Shown here in pieces: positions 33,308 through 41,867 of a stretch of 64,000 nucleotides of DNA. Made by a program: the position numbers and the translations under genes. Source of the DNA: Mycobacteroides saopaulense. Lineage in GTDB: Bacteria > Actinomycetota > Actinomycetes > Mycobacteriales > Mycobacteriaceae. The stretch is taken from positions 186,001 through 250,000 of the forward strand of contig NZ_CP010271.1 in assembly GCF_001456355.1 (NCBI RefSeq), read 5' to 3'. The stretch's first letter is position 1. Each line of letters opens with the position of its first letter. The notes beneath the pieces are model-generated. The model saw nothing but the letters and a program-made list of their open reading frames with translations, was not told the origin of the DNA and searched no databases.

Positions 33308-33813
33308 AGCGTGCATGGACGATCGCGATGGCGGGATTGGCGATTCTGGTTGCGGTTTCGTGCAATCCCGGTGCGGACAGTGAGCAAGGAGGCAACAAGA
33401 TCATGGAACCCACGCCGGTGAAGATGTCCGAGGCGCTGCGTGTCACGACCGAGAACCTGGCGTTCGTCACCGCCGAGAAGGTGGAGCCGGGTGTCAACGA
33501 CGTTGAGCGGATGGGCTGCCGTACCAGCTACAACTCGGCCCTGCCGGAAGGGCCACCGTGGTGGTTGCGGCTGCAGCGCGATTTCACGAACCCCACTCCG
33601 GAGCTGATTGCGGCTGTATTGGAACGCCTCGAATCACTGTCCAGCAAGGGGTTTCATCGTCAAGAAAGCAAGCGACCAGAGCCCGAGCCGGTCAACAGTC
33701 GAACCTATCGCGATGGTGCCGGCTATATCGTGAGCGCACGTGAAGATGTTCGCGGCAACGGGATTCACGTATACGTGGTCACCTCGTCGTCCCCTTGCGC
33801 CGACGAGGACTAG
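33304..33813 (+). CDS. Lipoprotein, candidate immunity protein
   Basis: A 169-residue precursor with a lipoprotein signal (MKRAWTIAMAGLAILVAVSC, lipobox VAVSC, Cys20). The mature domain is about 150 residues with a paired pattern of cysteines (MGCRT, SSPCADED). Its start overlaps the hydrolase stop (ATGA). A cell-surface lipoprotein encoded directly after a secreted lipase could protect the producer, as the lipoprotein TilA does for the Staphylococcus T7SS lipase TslA; that parallel is an inference. Its stop shares CTAG with the convergent phosphatase-like gene. Confidence 0.7.
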   Translation: MKRAWTIAMAGLAILVAVSCNPGADSEQGGNKIMEPTPVKMSEALRVTTENLAFVTAEKVEPGVNDVERMGCRTSYNSALPEGPPWWLRLQRDFTNPTPELIAAVLERLESLSSKGFHRQESKRPEPEPVNSRTYRDGAGYIVSAREDVRGNGIHVYVVTSSSPCADED

Positions 33814-34481
33814 CGATAGGTCACCAGATCTCGGTTACCGCCATCACCGATCAGGTGGGTGTGGTCGTTGAAGGCGAGCAGGCTCAAGCCCCGCTTGCCG
33901 TTCACCAGCGATGTGATCGATGAGTTGATGACAACGCGTTGCGCGGTGAGCCAATTCGAGACGTTCCCGCCCCACATGTCCGCGACGATCATCCCGATGA
34001 CGCCGGCAGAAGTGGCCACCACGGTGTCACCGTCGAGCTTGGAGGTATCGGCCATGGCCGCCAGCACGCGCTGCTGAAAGCGGGTGTAGCTCTCGGCGTA
34101 CTCACCGGATGAGTCGGTGCTCGCCCACTGCGCCAGACCGTCTTCCAGGATCGCCTGGGTATTGCCCTTGGCCAGGCTCTTCACGGTGTTGACGGATGCC
34201 AACCGCCGCATTCGTGAGTTGCCGACGATCTCTTTGTAGTCGTATTCGTCCCAGCGGTCGTCCTGCTGGGGCTCGGATCCCAGGGCTATCGCGACAGCCT
34301 CGCCGGTCTGCCGCTGCCGCTTCATCCCGCCGTGCAGGATTCGGGTGCCGCCCAGTCCGCGGCGGCACAGCTCAGCCGCCACGGTGTCTGCCTGCCGCTG
34401 TCCGGTGCTGGTGAGCGGGCTATCGGGGCTGCTCGAGTAGTTGGCAGCCTGACCATGCCGGACCAGGTAGATGACGCCCAT
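33810..34481 (-). CDS. Histidine phosphatase-superfamily protein missing the second catalytic His
   Basis: A 223-residue phosphoglycerate-mutase-fold protein. The RHG motif with the phospho-accepting histidine is present (YLVRHGQAA, His9). The second histidine normally in a VSHGG-like motif is replaced: the segment reads VVATSAGVIG with Ser158 at that place. The lid acid region is RWDEYDY. It may be inactive, have altered chemistry or serve another role. On the minus strand TACGAT ends 7 nt before the ATG, so a leaderless start is likely. Confidence 0.8.
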   Translation of the reverse strand: MGVIYLVRHGQAANYSSSPDSPLTSTGQRQADTVAAELCRRGLGGTRILHGGMKRQRQTGEAVAIALGSEPQQDDRWDEYDYKEIVGNSRMRRLASVNTVKSLAKGNTQAILEDGLAQWASTDSSGEYAESYTRFQQRVLAAMADTSKLDGDTVVATSAGVIGMIVADMWGGNVSNWLTAQRVVINSSITSLVNGKRGLSLLAFNDHTHLIGDGGNRDLVTYR

Positions 34482-34498
34482 ACCGGGAATCGTAACGA

Positions 34499-35182
34499 CT
34501 AATCGCCGCCGAGCACCCGGCGCTTCTCGGCCTTGAACTCCGCTTCGCTGAGGGCCCCGGAATCTCTCAGCGCGGCAAGAGATTTGAGTTGTTCGATGCG
34601 AACCCCGTCATCGGAAGGTTCATAGGAGGTTGCTGCCTGCGAGGGGGCCGGAGGCGATGGCCGGGCTAGCCGTGTCCTGGCCAGGACGTAGGCGATCCAG
34701 CCGAGTGTCGACACGGCGAGCAGCCCGGCGAAAAGCCAGGTTAGGTACCAGTAGCTGCTGCCGTGCCCGAACGCGAGGCTCGGCCGGACGAAGCCGTTCA
34801 CCTCGCCGTCGACCTGCACGTCATAGGTGCCGGCGGCAGGGATCTGCACGATCCACACCCGGCGGTGTGCGTCCCCGTTCATCGTGGTCGAGCCGCCGAT
34901 GCTTTCGCGCACTTGGGGGTCGGCCACCCCGGCCGGAGGAAAGATCGACAGGCCCAGCTCGGGGATGGGCAACCCGTTGTCGCCGGATACCCAGGAGTGG
35001 AAGCTGACGGTCACCTCGCCTGCGGGCAGTTCCAGCTGCGTGTTACCGGGAATCTTCACCTCGCCGTAGGCGTCGAACTTGTCCAACACGAACACGTTGA
35101 GGATGAGGGTGACGATGAGGCCAACCACACCGCAGACCGTCGCGGCGCTGAGCGTCAGCAGGCTCACTCGGCTCTTGCTCAT
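34499..35182 (-). CDS. Two-helix membrane protein with C-terminal SHOCT motif
   Basis: A 227-residue protein. The first membrane helix is near residues 7-32 and the second near 148-170, with an extracytoplasmic beta-rich domain between them (about 35-145). The C-terminus (about 200-227; IEQLKSLAALRDSGALSEAEFKAEKRRVLGGD) is a SHOCT motif, common in bacterial membrane proteins of unknown role. The ATG is at 35182. It precedes the histidine phosphatase-like gene by 17 bp on the same strand. Function not recognised. Confidence 0.75.
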   Translation of the reverse strand: MSKSRVSLLTLSAATVCGVVGLIVTLILNVFVLDKFDAYGEVKIPGNTQLELPAGEVTVSFHSWVSGDNGLPIPELGLSIFPPAGVADPQVRESIGGSTTMNGDAHRRVWIVQIPAAGTYDVQVDGEVNGFVRPSLAFGHGSSYWYLTWLFAGLLAVSTLGWIAYVLARTRLARPSPPAPSQAATSYEPSDDGVRIEQLKSLAALRDSGALSEAEFKAEKRRVLGGD

Positions 35183-35230
35183 GCCGCGAAGTCTGTCACG
35201 TGTGGCGCTCGCACCTCTAGCATCGGACAA

Positions 35231-36466
35231 ATGGACTTCGCCCCGTCTGACCGTGCCGCCGAACTGACCGCCGCCGTCCGCGAGTTCATCGACGGGGAGA
35301 TCATGCCGGTGGAACGAGCGGTACTGGCGCACCACGACCAGCTGCTGGGAGCCCGTTCGGGCACGGCGGCCGAGCTGTGGAAAGTGCCACCGGAGCTGGA
35401 CACGTTGAAGACGAAGGCGCGCGCCGTGGGGTTGTGGAACCTCTTTCTGCCCGACCCAGAATTGGGTGGTGGGCTGTCCAACGCCGATTACGCGCCGCTG
35501 GCCGAGCAGATGGGCAGATCCCTGTTCGCGCCCACCGTATTCAATTGCAACGCACCCGATTCCGGGAACATGGAGGTGCTGCACCGGTACGGCAGCCAGG
35601 AGCAGAAGGAGGTGTGGCTCGAACCGTTGCTTGAGGGCGATATCCGCTCGGCGTTCTGTATGACCGAACCCGATGTCGCGTCTTCGGATGCCACCAACAT
35701 GGCCGCCACCGCCGTCGTCGACGGCGACGAGGTGGTGATCAACGGACGCAAGTGGTGGAGCACCGGTGTGGGGCACCCCGACTGTAGGGTGATCATCTTC
35801 ATGGGGTTGACCGACCCCGATGCGCATCGGTATGCCCGCCACTCGATGGTGCTGGTCCCGATGGACACCCCAGGTGTGACCGTCGAACGGATGCTGCCGA
35901 CGATGGGCTTCTACGATGAGCCGGGCGGCCACGGGGTGGTGTCCTTCGACAACGTGCGCCTTCCGGTCGACGCGTTTATCGCGGGGCCGGGCAAGGGATT
36001 CGAGATTGCCCAGGGCAGGCTGGGCCCGGGCCGGGTGCACCACGCGATGCGTCTGATCGGTCTGGCCGAGGTGGCGCTGGAGCACGCGTGCCGCCGTGGG
36101 CTGGATCGCACCGCATTCGGCAAACCGTTGGTGAATCTGGGCGGAAACCGCGAACGCATTGCCGACGCGCGCATCGCCATCAACCAGACCCGGCTATTGG
36201 TCATGCATGCGGCCTGGCTGCTGGACACGATAGGCATCATGGGTGCGTTGTCTGCGGTGTCCGAGATCAAGGTGGCGGCCCCGAACATGGCTCAGCAAGT
36301 CATCGACATGGCCATTCAAATGCATGGCGGTGGAGGCCTTTCCAACGACTTCCCGCTAGCGGCAGCCTGGGTGAACGCCCGCGCGTTGCGCTTGGCCGAC
36401 GGCCCAGACGAGGTCCACCGCGGTGTGGTGGCCCGAATCGAGCTGGCCAAATACGCTAGCGAGTGA
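35231..36466 (+). CDS. Acyl-CoA dehydrogenase (FadE type)
   Basis: A 411-residue flavoenzyme of the acyl-CoA dehydrogenase family. It shows the FAD/substrate segment FCMTEPDVASSDATNM (near residue 143), the C-terminal helical signature with GRVHHAMRLIGLAEVALEHACRRGLDRTAFGKPL (near 265-295) and the terminal IQMHGGGGLSNDFPLAAAW. It is somewhat longer than short-chain members, like FadE proteins of long-chain or branched substrates. TAGCAT ends 7 nt before the ATG, a leaderless start. It converges with a ThrE-like exporter with an 11-bp overlap. Substrate unknown. Confidence 0.92.
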   Translation: MDFAPSDRAAELTAAVREFIDGEIMPVERAVLAHHDQLLGARSGTAAELWKVPPELDTLKTKARAVGLWNLFLPDPELGGGLSNADYAPLAEQMGRSLFAPTVFNCNAPDSGNMEVLHRYGSQEQKEVWLEPLLEGDIRSAFCMTEPDVASSDATNMAATAVVDGDEVVINGRKWWSTGVGHPDCRVIIFMGLTDPDAHRYARHSMVLVPMDTPGVTVERMLPTMGFYDEPGGHGVVSFDNVRLPVDAFIAGPGKGFEIAQGRLGPGRVHHAMRLIGLAEVALEHACRRGLDRTAFGKPLVNLGGNRERIADARIAINQTRLLVMHAAWLLDTIGIMGALSAVSEIKVAAPNMAQQVIDMAIQMHGGGGLSNDFPLAAAWVNARALRLADGPDEVHRGVVARIELAKYASE

Positions 36467-37757
36467 CGGTGAGCGCGTAGCGCATTCCGCGATGCAGGCT
36501 GGCCCCCACCAGCAGCCCGAGTGCGATCGAGAAGATCGCCATGCAGGTGTCGATCAGCGCGGTGAGGTTGGCATGCCCGGTGGCGGCGACCTCGCTGACG
36601 TTCACAAAACTCAATGCGCCCGGCACCAGACACCAGAAGGCGGCCAGTAGCAATACGATTGCCGACGGTGCGCCCTTGAACCGCGCCGCGAACAGCGCGA
36701 AGGGAACGACGGCGACCGCGCCGACGAAACCCGTCATCGCCGGTGCCAGGAACAGACCACCGAGTCGTTGGCCCAGCATGGCGACGCCGATTGCCAGCAC
36801 CAGCCAGATCAGCGACCCGCGCGGTGCGGACTTGTAGAGATAGAACCCCACCGCGATCACCGGCACCGCCAGTGCGATCGTCCAACTACCCAGAGGCGGC
36901 CCCAGTGGTGAGGGCTCCAGTGGCCCAGCCACTTTCACGCCGATCACCACGCCGAACGCCAGTAGCATCAATTGGGCAATGCCGTACACGATGCGGGTGG
37001 ACCCGGCCATCAGCTGGGTACTGGTCAGTTCCAGGGCCCCGATGGTGAGGGTCACCCCGGGAAGCACGGCGATCAGGGCCGGCGCCAACACGCGCGCCAG
37101 TCCCTCGCTGGGCACGTTCGCGACGATGAACGTGCTGATGACTGTGACCACGAAGGCGGCCACGGCGGGCATCGTGGCAGCCAGCGTGGGCATGGGATTG
37201 GTTGCCAACATGAGCACGCCGACGATCAATCCCAGGACCAGATAGGCGGGCAGGGCTGAGGACGTGGGAGCGAGCGCCAGCCCGAATCCGAGGGTCAAGA
37301 CGGTGTGCCCGATCACGGTGACGATCGTCCCGAAACGTGGCTTCAGGCATCTGATCTGGTGGATGCGCGCGATCGCTTCCGCCGGCGCGATGGCGCCGGC
37401 GGCGGCCATGTCGGCAATGCTGTCGATGTGTCCTGCCTGGTCCAGCTGTGCCGTGCTGCGGGTGGATTCCTCGACTTCCAGCTGCCCGGTGACACCGTCG
37501 ATCTGGATGATCAGCACCGTCGGCAAGACGACGGCGCGTAGCTCCTTGTCGGTGTATTGCGGTGCGATGTCGTGCAATTTGGCGAGCACCAGGTTGGTGG
37601 GCTGGCCGACTTCGAGCATCGCGATGCCGAGCAGTCGCAGCATCGTGACGACCTCGGCGTCGGAGAAATGCTTCGCGTCGGCCAGCGGTACGGGCTTGTC
37701 CTTGAGTGTCTTCCGGACAAGTGCCGTCACCCGGTCACGCCAGGTCAGCGCCATCAT
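36456..37757 (-). CDS. Threonine/serine exporter-family (ThrE/YjjP-YjjB fused) membrane protein
   Basis: A 433-residue protein with an N-terminal cytoplasmic domain (about 1-145) and about ten membrane helices after it, the layout of single-chain ThrE exporters. In Corynebacterium ThrE exports threonine and serine; here specificity is inferred. Two adjacent ATGs (37757 and 37754) are possible; ACTGTA on the plus strand at 37764-37769 is a TACAGT -10 six bases before the first, which favours 37757 and a leaderless mRNA. Confidence 0.82.
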   Translation of the reverse strand: MMALTWRDRVTALVRKTLKDKPVPLADAKHFSDAEVVTMLRLLGIAMLEVGQPTNLVLAKLHDIAPQYTDKELRAVVLPTVLIIQIDGVTGQLEVEESTRSTAQLDQAGHIDSIADMAAAGAIAPAEAIARIHQIRCLKPRFGTIVTVIGHTVLTLGFGLALAPTSSALPAYLVLGLIVGVLMLATNPMPTLAATMPAVAAFVVTVISTFIVANVPSEGLARVLAPALIAVLPGVTLTIGALELTSTQLMAGSTRIVYGIAQLMLLAFGVVIGVKVAGPLEPSPLGPPLGSWTIALAVPVIAVGFYLYKSAPRGSLIWLVLAIGVAMLGQRLGGLFLAPAMTGFVGAVAVVPFALFAARFKGAPSAIVLLLAAFWCLVPGALSFVNVSEVAATGHANLTALIDTCMAIFSIALGLLVGASLHRGMRYALTVTR

Positions 37758-37779
37758 GCGCCGACTGTAGTCCGGGAGA

Positions 37780-38160
37780 TCAGGCCTTGAGGTTCTTCTT
37801 CGCCGCGCGCCGCAGCTGCACGATGCGCACGATGCCGACCAGGGCGGTCAGCAGCGCACCCGCGACGGCGGCGATGAGCACCGTCACGCCCAGCGGCAGA
37901 TTGAGATGCCAGACCAGGAAGGTCGTCGTCACCGTGTTCATGTTCTGCGTAATGAAGATCAGCAGCAGAATCAGGATGAGCAGGCCGAGGATGACGCCGG
38001 TCCACGTTGCCGCCGCCCGAGTCCGCGTTACCGCGTCCTCTTTCTTCTTGGGCTTGGTGGACTCGGACTTGGCGGGTAGTGGAGGCTGCTCCCCGACGGG
38101 GATTTCGGTCGATGAGTCGGCAACCGGAGAGTCCGGTGTCGTACCGGGGTCACTGGTCAT
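37780..38160 (-). CDS. LapA-domain membrane protein
   Basis: A 126-residue protein. An N-terminal hydrophilic Pro/Ser/Lys-rich region (about 1-45) is followed by two membrane helices (about 50-72 and 84-106) with the short loop MNTVTTTFLVWHLNLPLG typical of LapA (DUF1049) proteins. It ends in a basic tail (RRAAKKNLKA). LapA proteins take part in lipopolysaccharide assembly in Gram-negatives; the role in mycobacteria is unclear. The ATG at 38160 is chosen over an upstream extension. It precedes the exporter gene by 22 bp on the same strand. Confidence 0.8.
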   Translation of the reverse strand: MTSDPGTTPDSPVADSSTEIPVGEQPPLPAKSESTKPKKKEDAVTRTRAAATWTGVILGLLILILLLIFITQNMNTVTTTFLVWHLNLPLGVTVLIAAVAGALLTALVGIVRIVQLRRAAKKNLKA

Positions 38161-38263
38161 GGACTTATCATTTGCTACATGGGCGCTGATTGCAAGCGCC
38201 GAAGGCCGACTTTTCACGGAAAAGGTCGAACAAACGCCGCGAAAAGTCGGCACTCGGCCCAGG

Positions 38264-39346
38264 TCAGGCGCGGATAGTGCCCCTGCCCGCGATCAACGGC
38301 AAATCCAGGGGTGTGAGGAATCCCGGCTTAGCGTCGATGACCGCCGGTATCGCGTTGATCGCCCGCATTCCGGTAGCCAGGCAGCCGCCGATCGCACCGT
38401 CGCCGGAGCGCTCGTCCCGGAATACGGTCTCCTGCGTGATATTGGGGCTGCCCTTGATTTCGATGCGGTAGGCATCGTTGTCGACGGATTGCGCCCTGGG
38501 CCAGTGCGGCGCGGCGTCGTTGGTGATCCGGTTGACGTGCTCGATGACGATCTTGGGCTTACCGCCCACCCAGCCGCGAATCTCGAAGCGCACGGCGGCG
38601 CAATGACCCGCCTCGATGGTGCCGGTGTTGGGTGCGGCGCCATAGGCGATCTCGGTTGGGGTGGACCACTTCTCGTAGACGGTATCGATCTTGTCCAGCT
38701 TCACCCCGACCGCGTCGGCGATCATGGGGATGGTATGGCCCCAGGCCAGAACCAGCACCTCGGGAATCTCCAACACGGCGGGTTGGTCCATGGGCGCACC
38801 CAGTCCCATCGGCGTGCTGAAATCGCCGTTGTAATACTGATAATCCAGAAGCTCTTGCACCAGAACCGAATCCACCCGTCCGCCCACGCCGAGCAGGGTC
38901 ATCGGAAACAGGTCGTTGGCGAAGCCGGGGTCGATGCCGGTGGTGAAACAGGAGGTCTGACCGTCCTCACAGGCTTGCTTGATGTCGGTCAGCATCTCGG
39001 GCGGGCATACCTGCGGATACACCCAGGGCGTCATCGCGGTGGAGACGATGTTGTGTCCGCTGCGCAGTGCCCGGGACATGTTGTCGATGTTCTCCAGCGC
39101 GTACTGCGCCGTCGGCCCGAAGTACGCGACCGTACCGTCGGTGCCCAACGCGGCGTCGATATCGGTGGTGGCCGCCAGCCCGATCGGGTGGCTGTTGACC
39201 AGGGTGCCGACGTCCACCCCGTCCTTGGCGGGATCGTGTACCAGCACCGCGGCTAGTTCGAACACCGGATGGTCCAACAGCTCGCGGATAACCAGCTTGC
39301 CGACAACCCCTGTGCCCCAAACGATGACGGGATACTTGTCACTCAT
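38264..39346 (-). CDS. Dihydrodipicolinate reductase-like NAD(P)-binding protein
   Basis: A 360-residue protein. The Rossmann motif is VIVWGTGVVGKLVIREL (near residue 6), and the overall fold resembles the dihydrodipicolinate reductase-like proteins common in mycobacteria that act on unknown substrates. It is not the lysine-pathway DapB, which is about 245 residues. The ATG at 39346 is preferred. It lies 28 bp after an SDR gene on the same strand, and the pair is divergent from a TetR regulator, so a small catabolic operon is likely. Confidence 0.8.
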   Translation of the reverse strand: MSDKYPVIVWGTGVVGKLVIRELLDHPVFELAAVLVHDPAKDGVDVGTLVNSHPIGLAATTDIDAALGTDGTVAYFGPTAQYALENIDNMSRALRSGHNIVSTAMTPWVYPQVCPPEMLTDIKQACEDGQTSCFTTGIDPGFANDLFPMTLLGVGGRVDSVLVQELLDYQYYNGDFSTPMGLGAPMDQPAVLEIPEVLVLAWGHTIPMIADAVGVKLDKIDTVYEKWSTPTEIAYGAAPNTGTIEAGHCAAVRFEIRGWVGGKPKIVIEHVNRITNDAAPHWPRAQSVDNDAYRIEIKGSPNITQETVFRDERSGDGAIGGCLATGMRAINAIPAVIDAKPGFLTPLDLPLIAGRGTIRA

Positions 39347-39374
39347 GCTCTGTCCACTCTCTTCGCGTAAGCGC

Positions 39375-40157
39375 TCACCGGAAAAACTCACCACCATTTA
39401 CGAACAAGGTCTGCCCGGTCACCATCCGGGCCCTGTCGGAGGCGAAGAACACCACCGCGTCGGCGACGTCCTCATCGGCGGGCATCTCACCCAAGGGGAA
39501 CTTGGCTGTCAGTTCTGCCAGCACCTCGTCCTCGGTGATACCGCGCTGCTGGGCGACAAGGCCGATGTACAGCTGGATGGGCGGCCCGTACATCCAGGTC
39601 GGCACCACCATGTTGAGACGAATCTTGTGTGGCCCCAGCTCCTTCGCCAGCTGGTACATCGCGTTCTGCAGCGCTCCCTTGGACGTCGCGTATGCCGATT
39701 GCGGCAGCTGCGGGTGGAAGGCCGACTGCGAGCCGATGAAGACCACCGATCCGCCGTTCTTCTTCAGTTCCGGGACGGCGGCCTGGACGAGCTGGAGGGT
39801 GCCGACGACGTTGGTGTTGAGCATCGCCTGCCACTGCGCCAGATCCGCGCCCTCGATACCGCCGAACACGTCTTCCTTGGCCGCGACATTCACCAATGCG
39901 TCCACTGCGCCGAACTTCTCGACGGCGGTCTCGACCAGGCCCTGGCAGGCCTGCGCATCGTTGATATCGGTGACTGCCCAGGTGGCGGTACCGCCCGTGC
40001 TGTCCAGCTCGGCGGCGAGCTTCTCGAGGTTTTCCCGGGTGCGAGCGCCGAGTACCACGTTCGCGCCGTCCTGATGTGCCTTGAGTGCGACCTCGCGGCC
40101 CAACCCGGTGCCCACACCGGATATCACCACCGTTTTTCCGGAAAGAAGTCCCGTCAT
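39375..40157 (-). CDS. Short-chain dehydrogenase/reductase
   Basis: A 260-residue classical SDR. The cofactor motif is VVISGVGTGLGREVAL (near residue 10), NAG-type motif is replaced by NVAAKED, and the catalytic Ser and YxxxK are in FIGSQSAF and SAYATSKGAL (near 150-160). The start at 40157 precedes the family fold. It heads a two-gene operon with the reductase-like protein downstream. A 13-bp palindrome-like site and a TetR gene lie 35-60 bp upstream, so it is a likely target of that regulator. Confidence 0.9.
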   Translation of the reverse strand: MTGLLSGKTVVISGVGTGLGREVALKAHQDGANVVLGARTRENLEKLAAELDSTGGTATWAVTDINDAQACQGLVETAVEKFGAVDALVNVAAKEDVFGGIEGADLAQWQAMLNTNVVGTLQLVQAAVPELKKNGGSVVFIGSQSAFHPQLPQSAYATSKGALQNAMYQLAKELGPHKIRLNMVVPTWMYGPPIQLYIGLVAQQRGITEDEVLAELTAKFPLGEMPADEDVADAVVFFASDRARMVTGQTLFVNGGEFFR

Positions 40158-40192
40158 CGGCTGCCCTTCTGTCTGTGACCCACGCCTCAACG

Positions 40193-40209
40193 TTACACAG
40201 TGTTACGAT
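40193..40209. promoter_or_regulatory. Palindromic site and -10 for the TetR gene
   Basis: TTACACAGTGTTA (40193-40205) has ACAC/GTGT half-sites around a central A. It overlaps TACGAT (40204-40209), which ends 7 nt before the TetR ATG at 40217 and is a likely leaderless -10. Binding there would repress the regulator and could also act on the divergent SDR gene. Confidence 0.5.
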
Positions 40210-40216
40210 ATTTGCA

Positions 40217-40867
40217 ATGAGTACCGACGAGTTGCCTGTGGGCAGGGGTGCGATGTCGCCGGCGTCGCGGCTCCGGGGCCGCCGCCGTAGCTCCGGTATC
40301 GACGTCAAGGCGCTTGCTGCTGCGCGTGAGCTTTTGGTGGAGCAGGGGTGGGAGGCCACCACCATGGTTGCGATCGCCGAGCGTGCCGGTGTCGGCAAGC
40401 CCGCGCTGTATCGACGATGGCCGTCCCGTGCACACCTGGTGTTCGAGGCGGTGTTCGGCTGGACCGCCCCCACGCCGGAGATGAGCGCCGCCGCCGGGGT
40501 CGACGAATGGGTCCGCCAATCCTGCTCGTACACAGCTGAACTGTTCGAGCGTCCGGATGTCATCGCGGCGGCCCCTGCGCTGCTCGGTCAGATGCGCGTC
40601 GATCCGGAATTGGGGCAGGCCATGTGGGCGAGCTTCGGGGCCACCGGTGCCGACCTGCTGTCGCAGGTGATGCGCGCACAGCGCCCGGAGGTCGGTCAGC
40701 GGGAGGCGCAGGATCGAGCCAACGCCACCATGCTGATGATCGTCGGGGCGAACGTCCTCGCGCGCCAACTGCTGCCCGACGAGCAGGCGGAGGCCGTCAT
40801 CAAATATTTGCCAGAGCTGCTGGCGCAGCCGGGGGAGAACACCACGCCCACCGACTCATCTGGTTAG
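40217..40867 (+). CDS. TetR-family transcriptional regulator
   Basis: A 216-residue TetR protein. The DNA-binding domain (about 24-72) contains ATTMVAIAERAGVGKPALYRRWPSRAHLV. The C-terminal domain is helical, as for many mycobacterial TetR regulators of lipid or steroid metabolism. It is divergent from the SDR/reductase pair, with the palindrome between. It ends 63 bp before the proX lipoprotein gene and is not clearly linked to that operon. Ligand unknown. Confidence 0.9.
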   Translation: MSTDELPVGRGAMSPASRLRGRRRSSGIDVKALAAARELLVEQGWEATTMVAIAERAGVGKPALYRRWPSRAHLVFEAVFGWTAPTPEMSAAAGVDEWVRQSCSYTAELFERPDVIAAAPALLGQMRVDPELGQAMWASFGATGADLLSQVMRAQRPEVGQREAQDRANATMLMIVGANVLARQLLPDEQAEAVIKYLPELLAQPGENTTPTDSSG

Positions 40868-40930
40868 CCACCGGAATCTTCCTGACGGTAAAGCCGGGCG
40901 GTACGGCCGTTGCCCGGTTACTGTCGGAGG

Positions 40931-41863
40931 ATGCGCAGGGCCGTACGACTGCTCGCTGCCGTCATGGCGGCGGTTTTCTTCAGCGGCTGCGGAAGCGCCA
41001 ATCCCCTGGGCGGAGGCCCGCTTTCGGGCGACCTCAACACGCTGATCGTCGGCTCGGCCGACTTTCCCGAATCGAAGATCGTGGCCGAGCTGTACGCGCA
41101 GATATTGCAGACCAACGGCTTTGAGATCACCAAACAGCTGGGCATCGGTAGCCGCGAGACCTACATCCCGGCGGTCAAGGACCATTCGATCGACCTCATC
41201 GGCGATTACACCGGAAATCTGTTGCGCTACTTCGACCCGGAGGCCACCGCTACCAAGCCCGACGATGTCGAGCTGGCACTGCTGCGCAAGCTGGATGGCG
41301 ACCTGGACATCCTGGCTCCCTCTCCGGCATCGGATGCCGACACGCTGAGTGTCACCAGAGCCACTGCGGACAAGTGGAATCTGCGCTCCATCGCGGACCT
41401 GGCCGCGCACTCGGGGGAAGTGAAGGTCGGGGCGCCCTCGGAGTTCCTGCATAGAAGTGTCGGACTGGCCGGGCTCAAGGCCAATTACGGACTGGACATC
41501 CCGGAGTCGCGATTCGTGGCCATCAGCGATGGCGGCGGCCCGGCCACGGTCAGGGCATTGGTGGACGGGACCATCACCGCGGCCAACATCTTCAGCACCT
41601 CGCCGGCCATCGCCGAGCACGATCTGGTGGTGCTGGACGATCCCAAGTTCACCTTCCCGGCCGGCAACCTGGTGCCGTTGGTCAACGCGCAGAAGAAGTC
41701 CGAAAAGTTGAAGAAGGTGCTCGACGCGCTGTCGGCGCGATTGAGCACCGAGGACCTGACCAGGCTCAACGCCGCCGTGTCCGGCAACAACGGCGGCGAT
41801 CCCAAGGAAGTGGCGCAGAAATGGCTGGCGGACAAGGGTTTCGACAAACCGATAGGGAACTGA
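40931..41863 (+). CDS. proX: Osmolyte ABC importer substrate-binding lipoprotein ProX
   Basis: A 310-residue lipoprotein with signal and lipobox (VFFSGC, Cys about 19) and a type II periplasmic-binding fold of the OpuAC/OsmX type (GSADFPESKIVAELYAQILQTNGFEI). It binds glycine betaine, choline, carnitine or proline for the ATPase and permeases encoded next. Order and type match the M. tuberculosis proXVWZ genes. TACTGT ends 6 nt before the ATG at 40931, so a leaderless start is likely. It ends 4 bp before proV. Confidence 0.9.
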   Translation: MRRAVRLLAAVMAAVFFSGCGSANPLGGGPLSGDLNTLIVGSADFPESKIVAELYAQILQTNGFEITKQLGIGSRETYIPAVKDHSIDLIGDYTGNLLRYFDPEATATKPDDVELALLRKLDGDLDILAPSPASDADTLSVTRATADKWNLRSIADLAAHSGEVKVGAPSEFLHRSVGLAGLKANYGLDIPESRFVAISDGGGPATVRALVDGTITAANIFSTSPAIAEHDLVVLDDPKFTFPAGNLVPLVNAQKKSEKLKKVLDALSARLSTEDLTRLNAAVSGNNGGDPKEVAQKWLADKGFDKPIGN

Positions 41864-41867
41864 TCGC

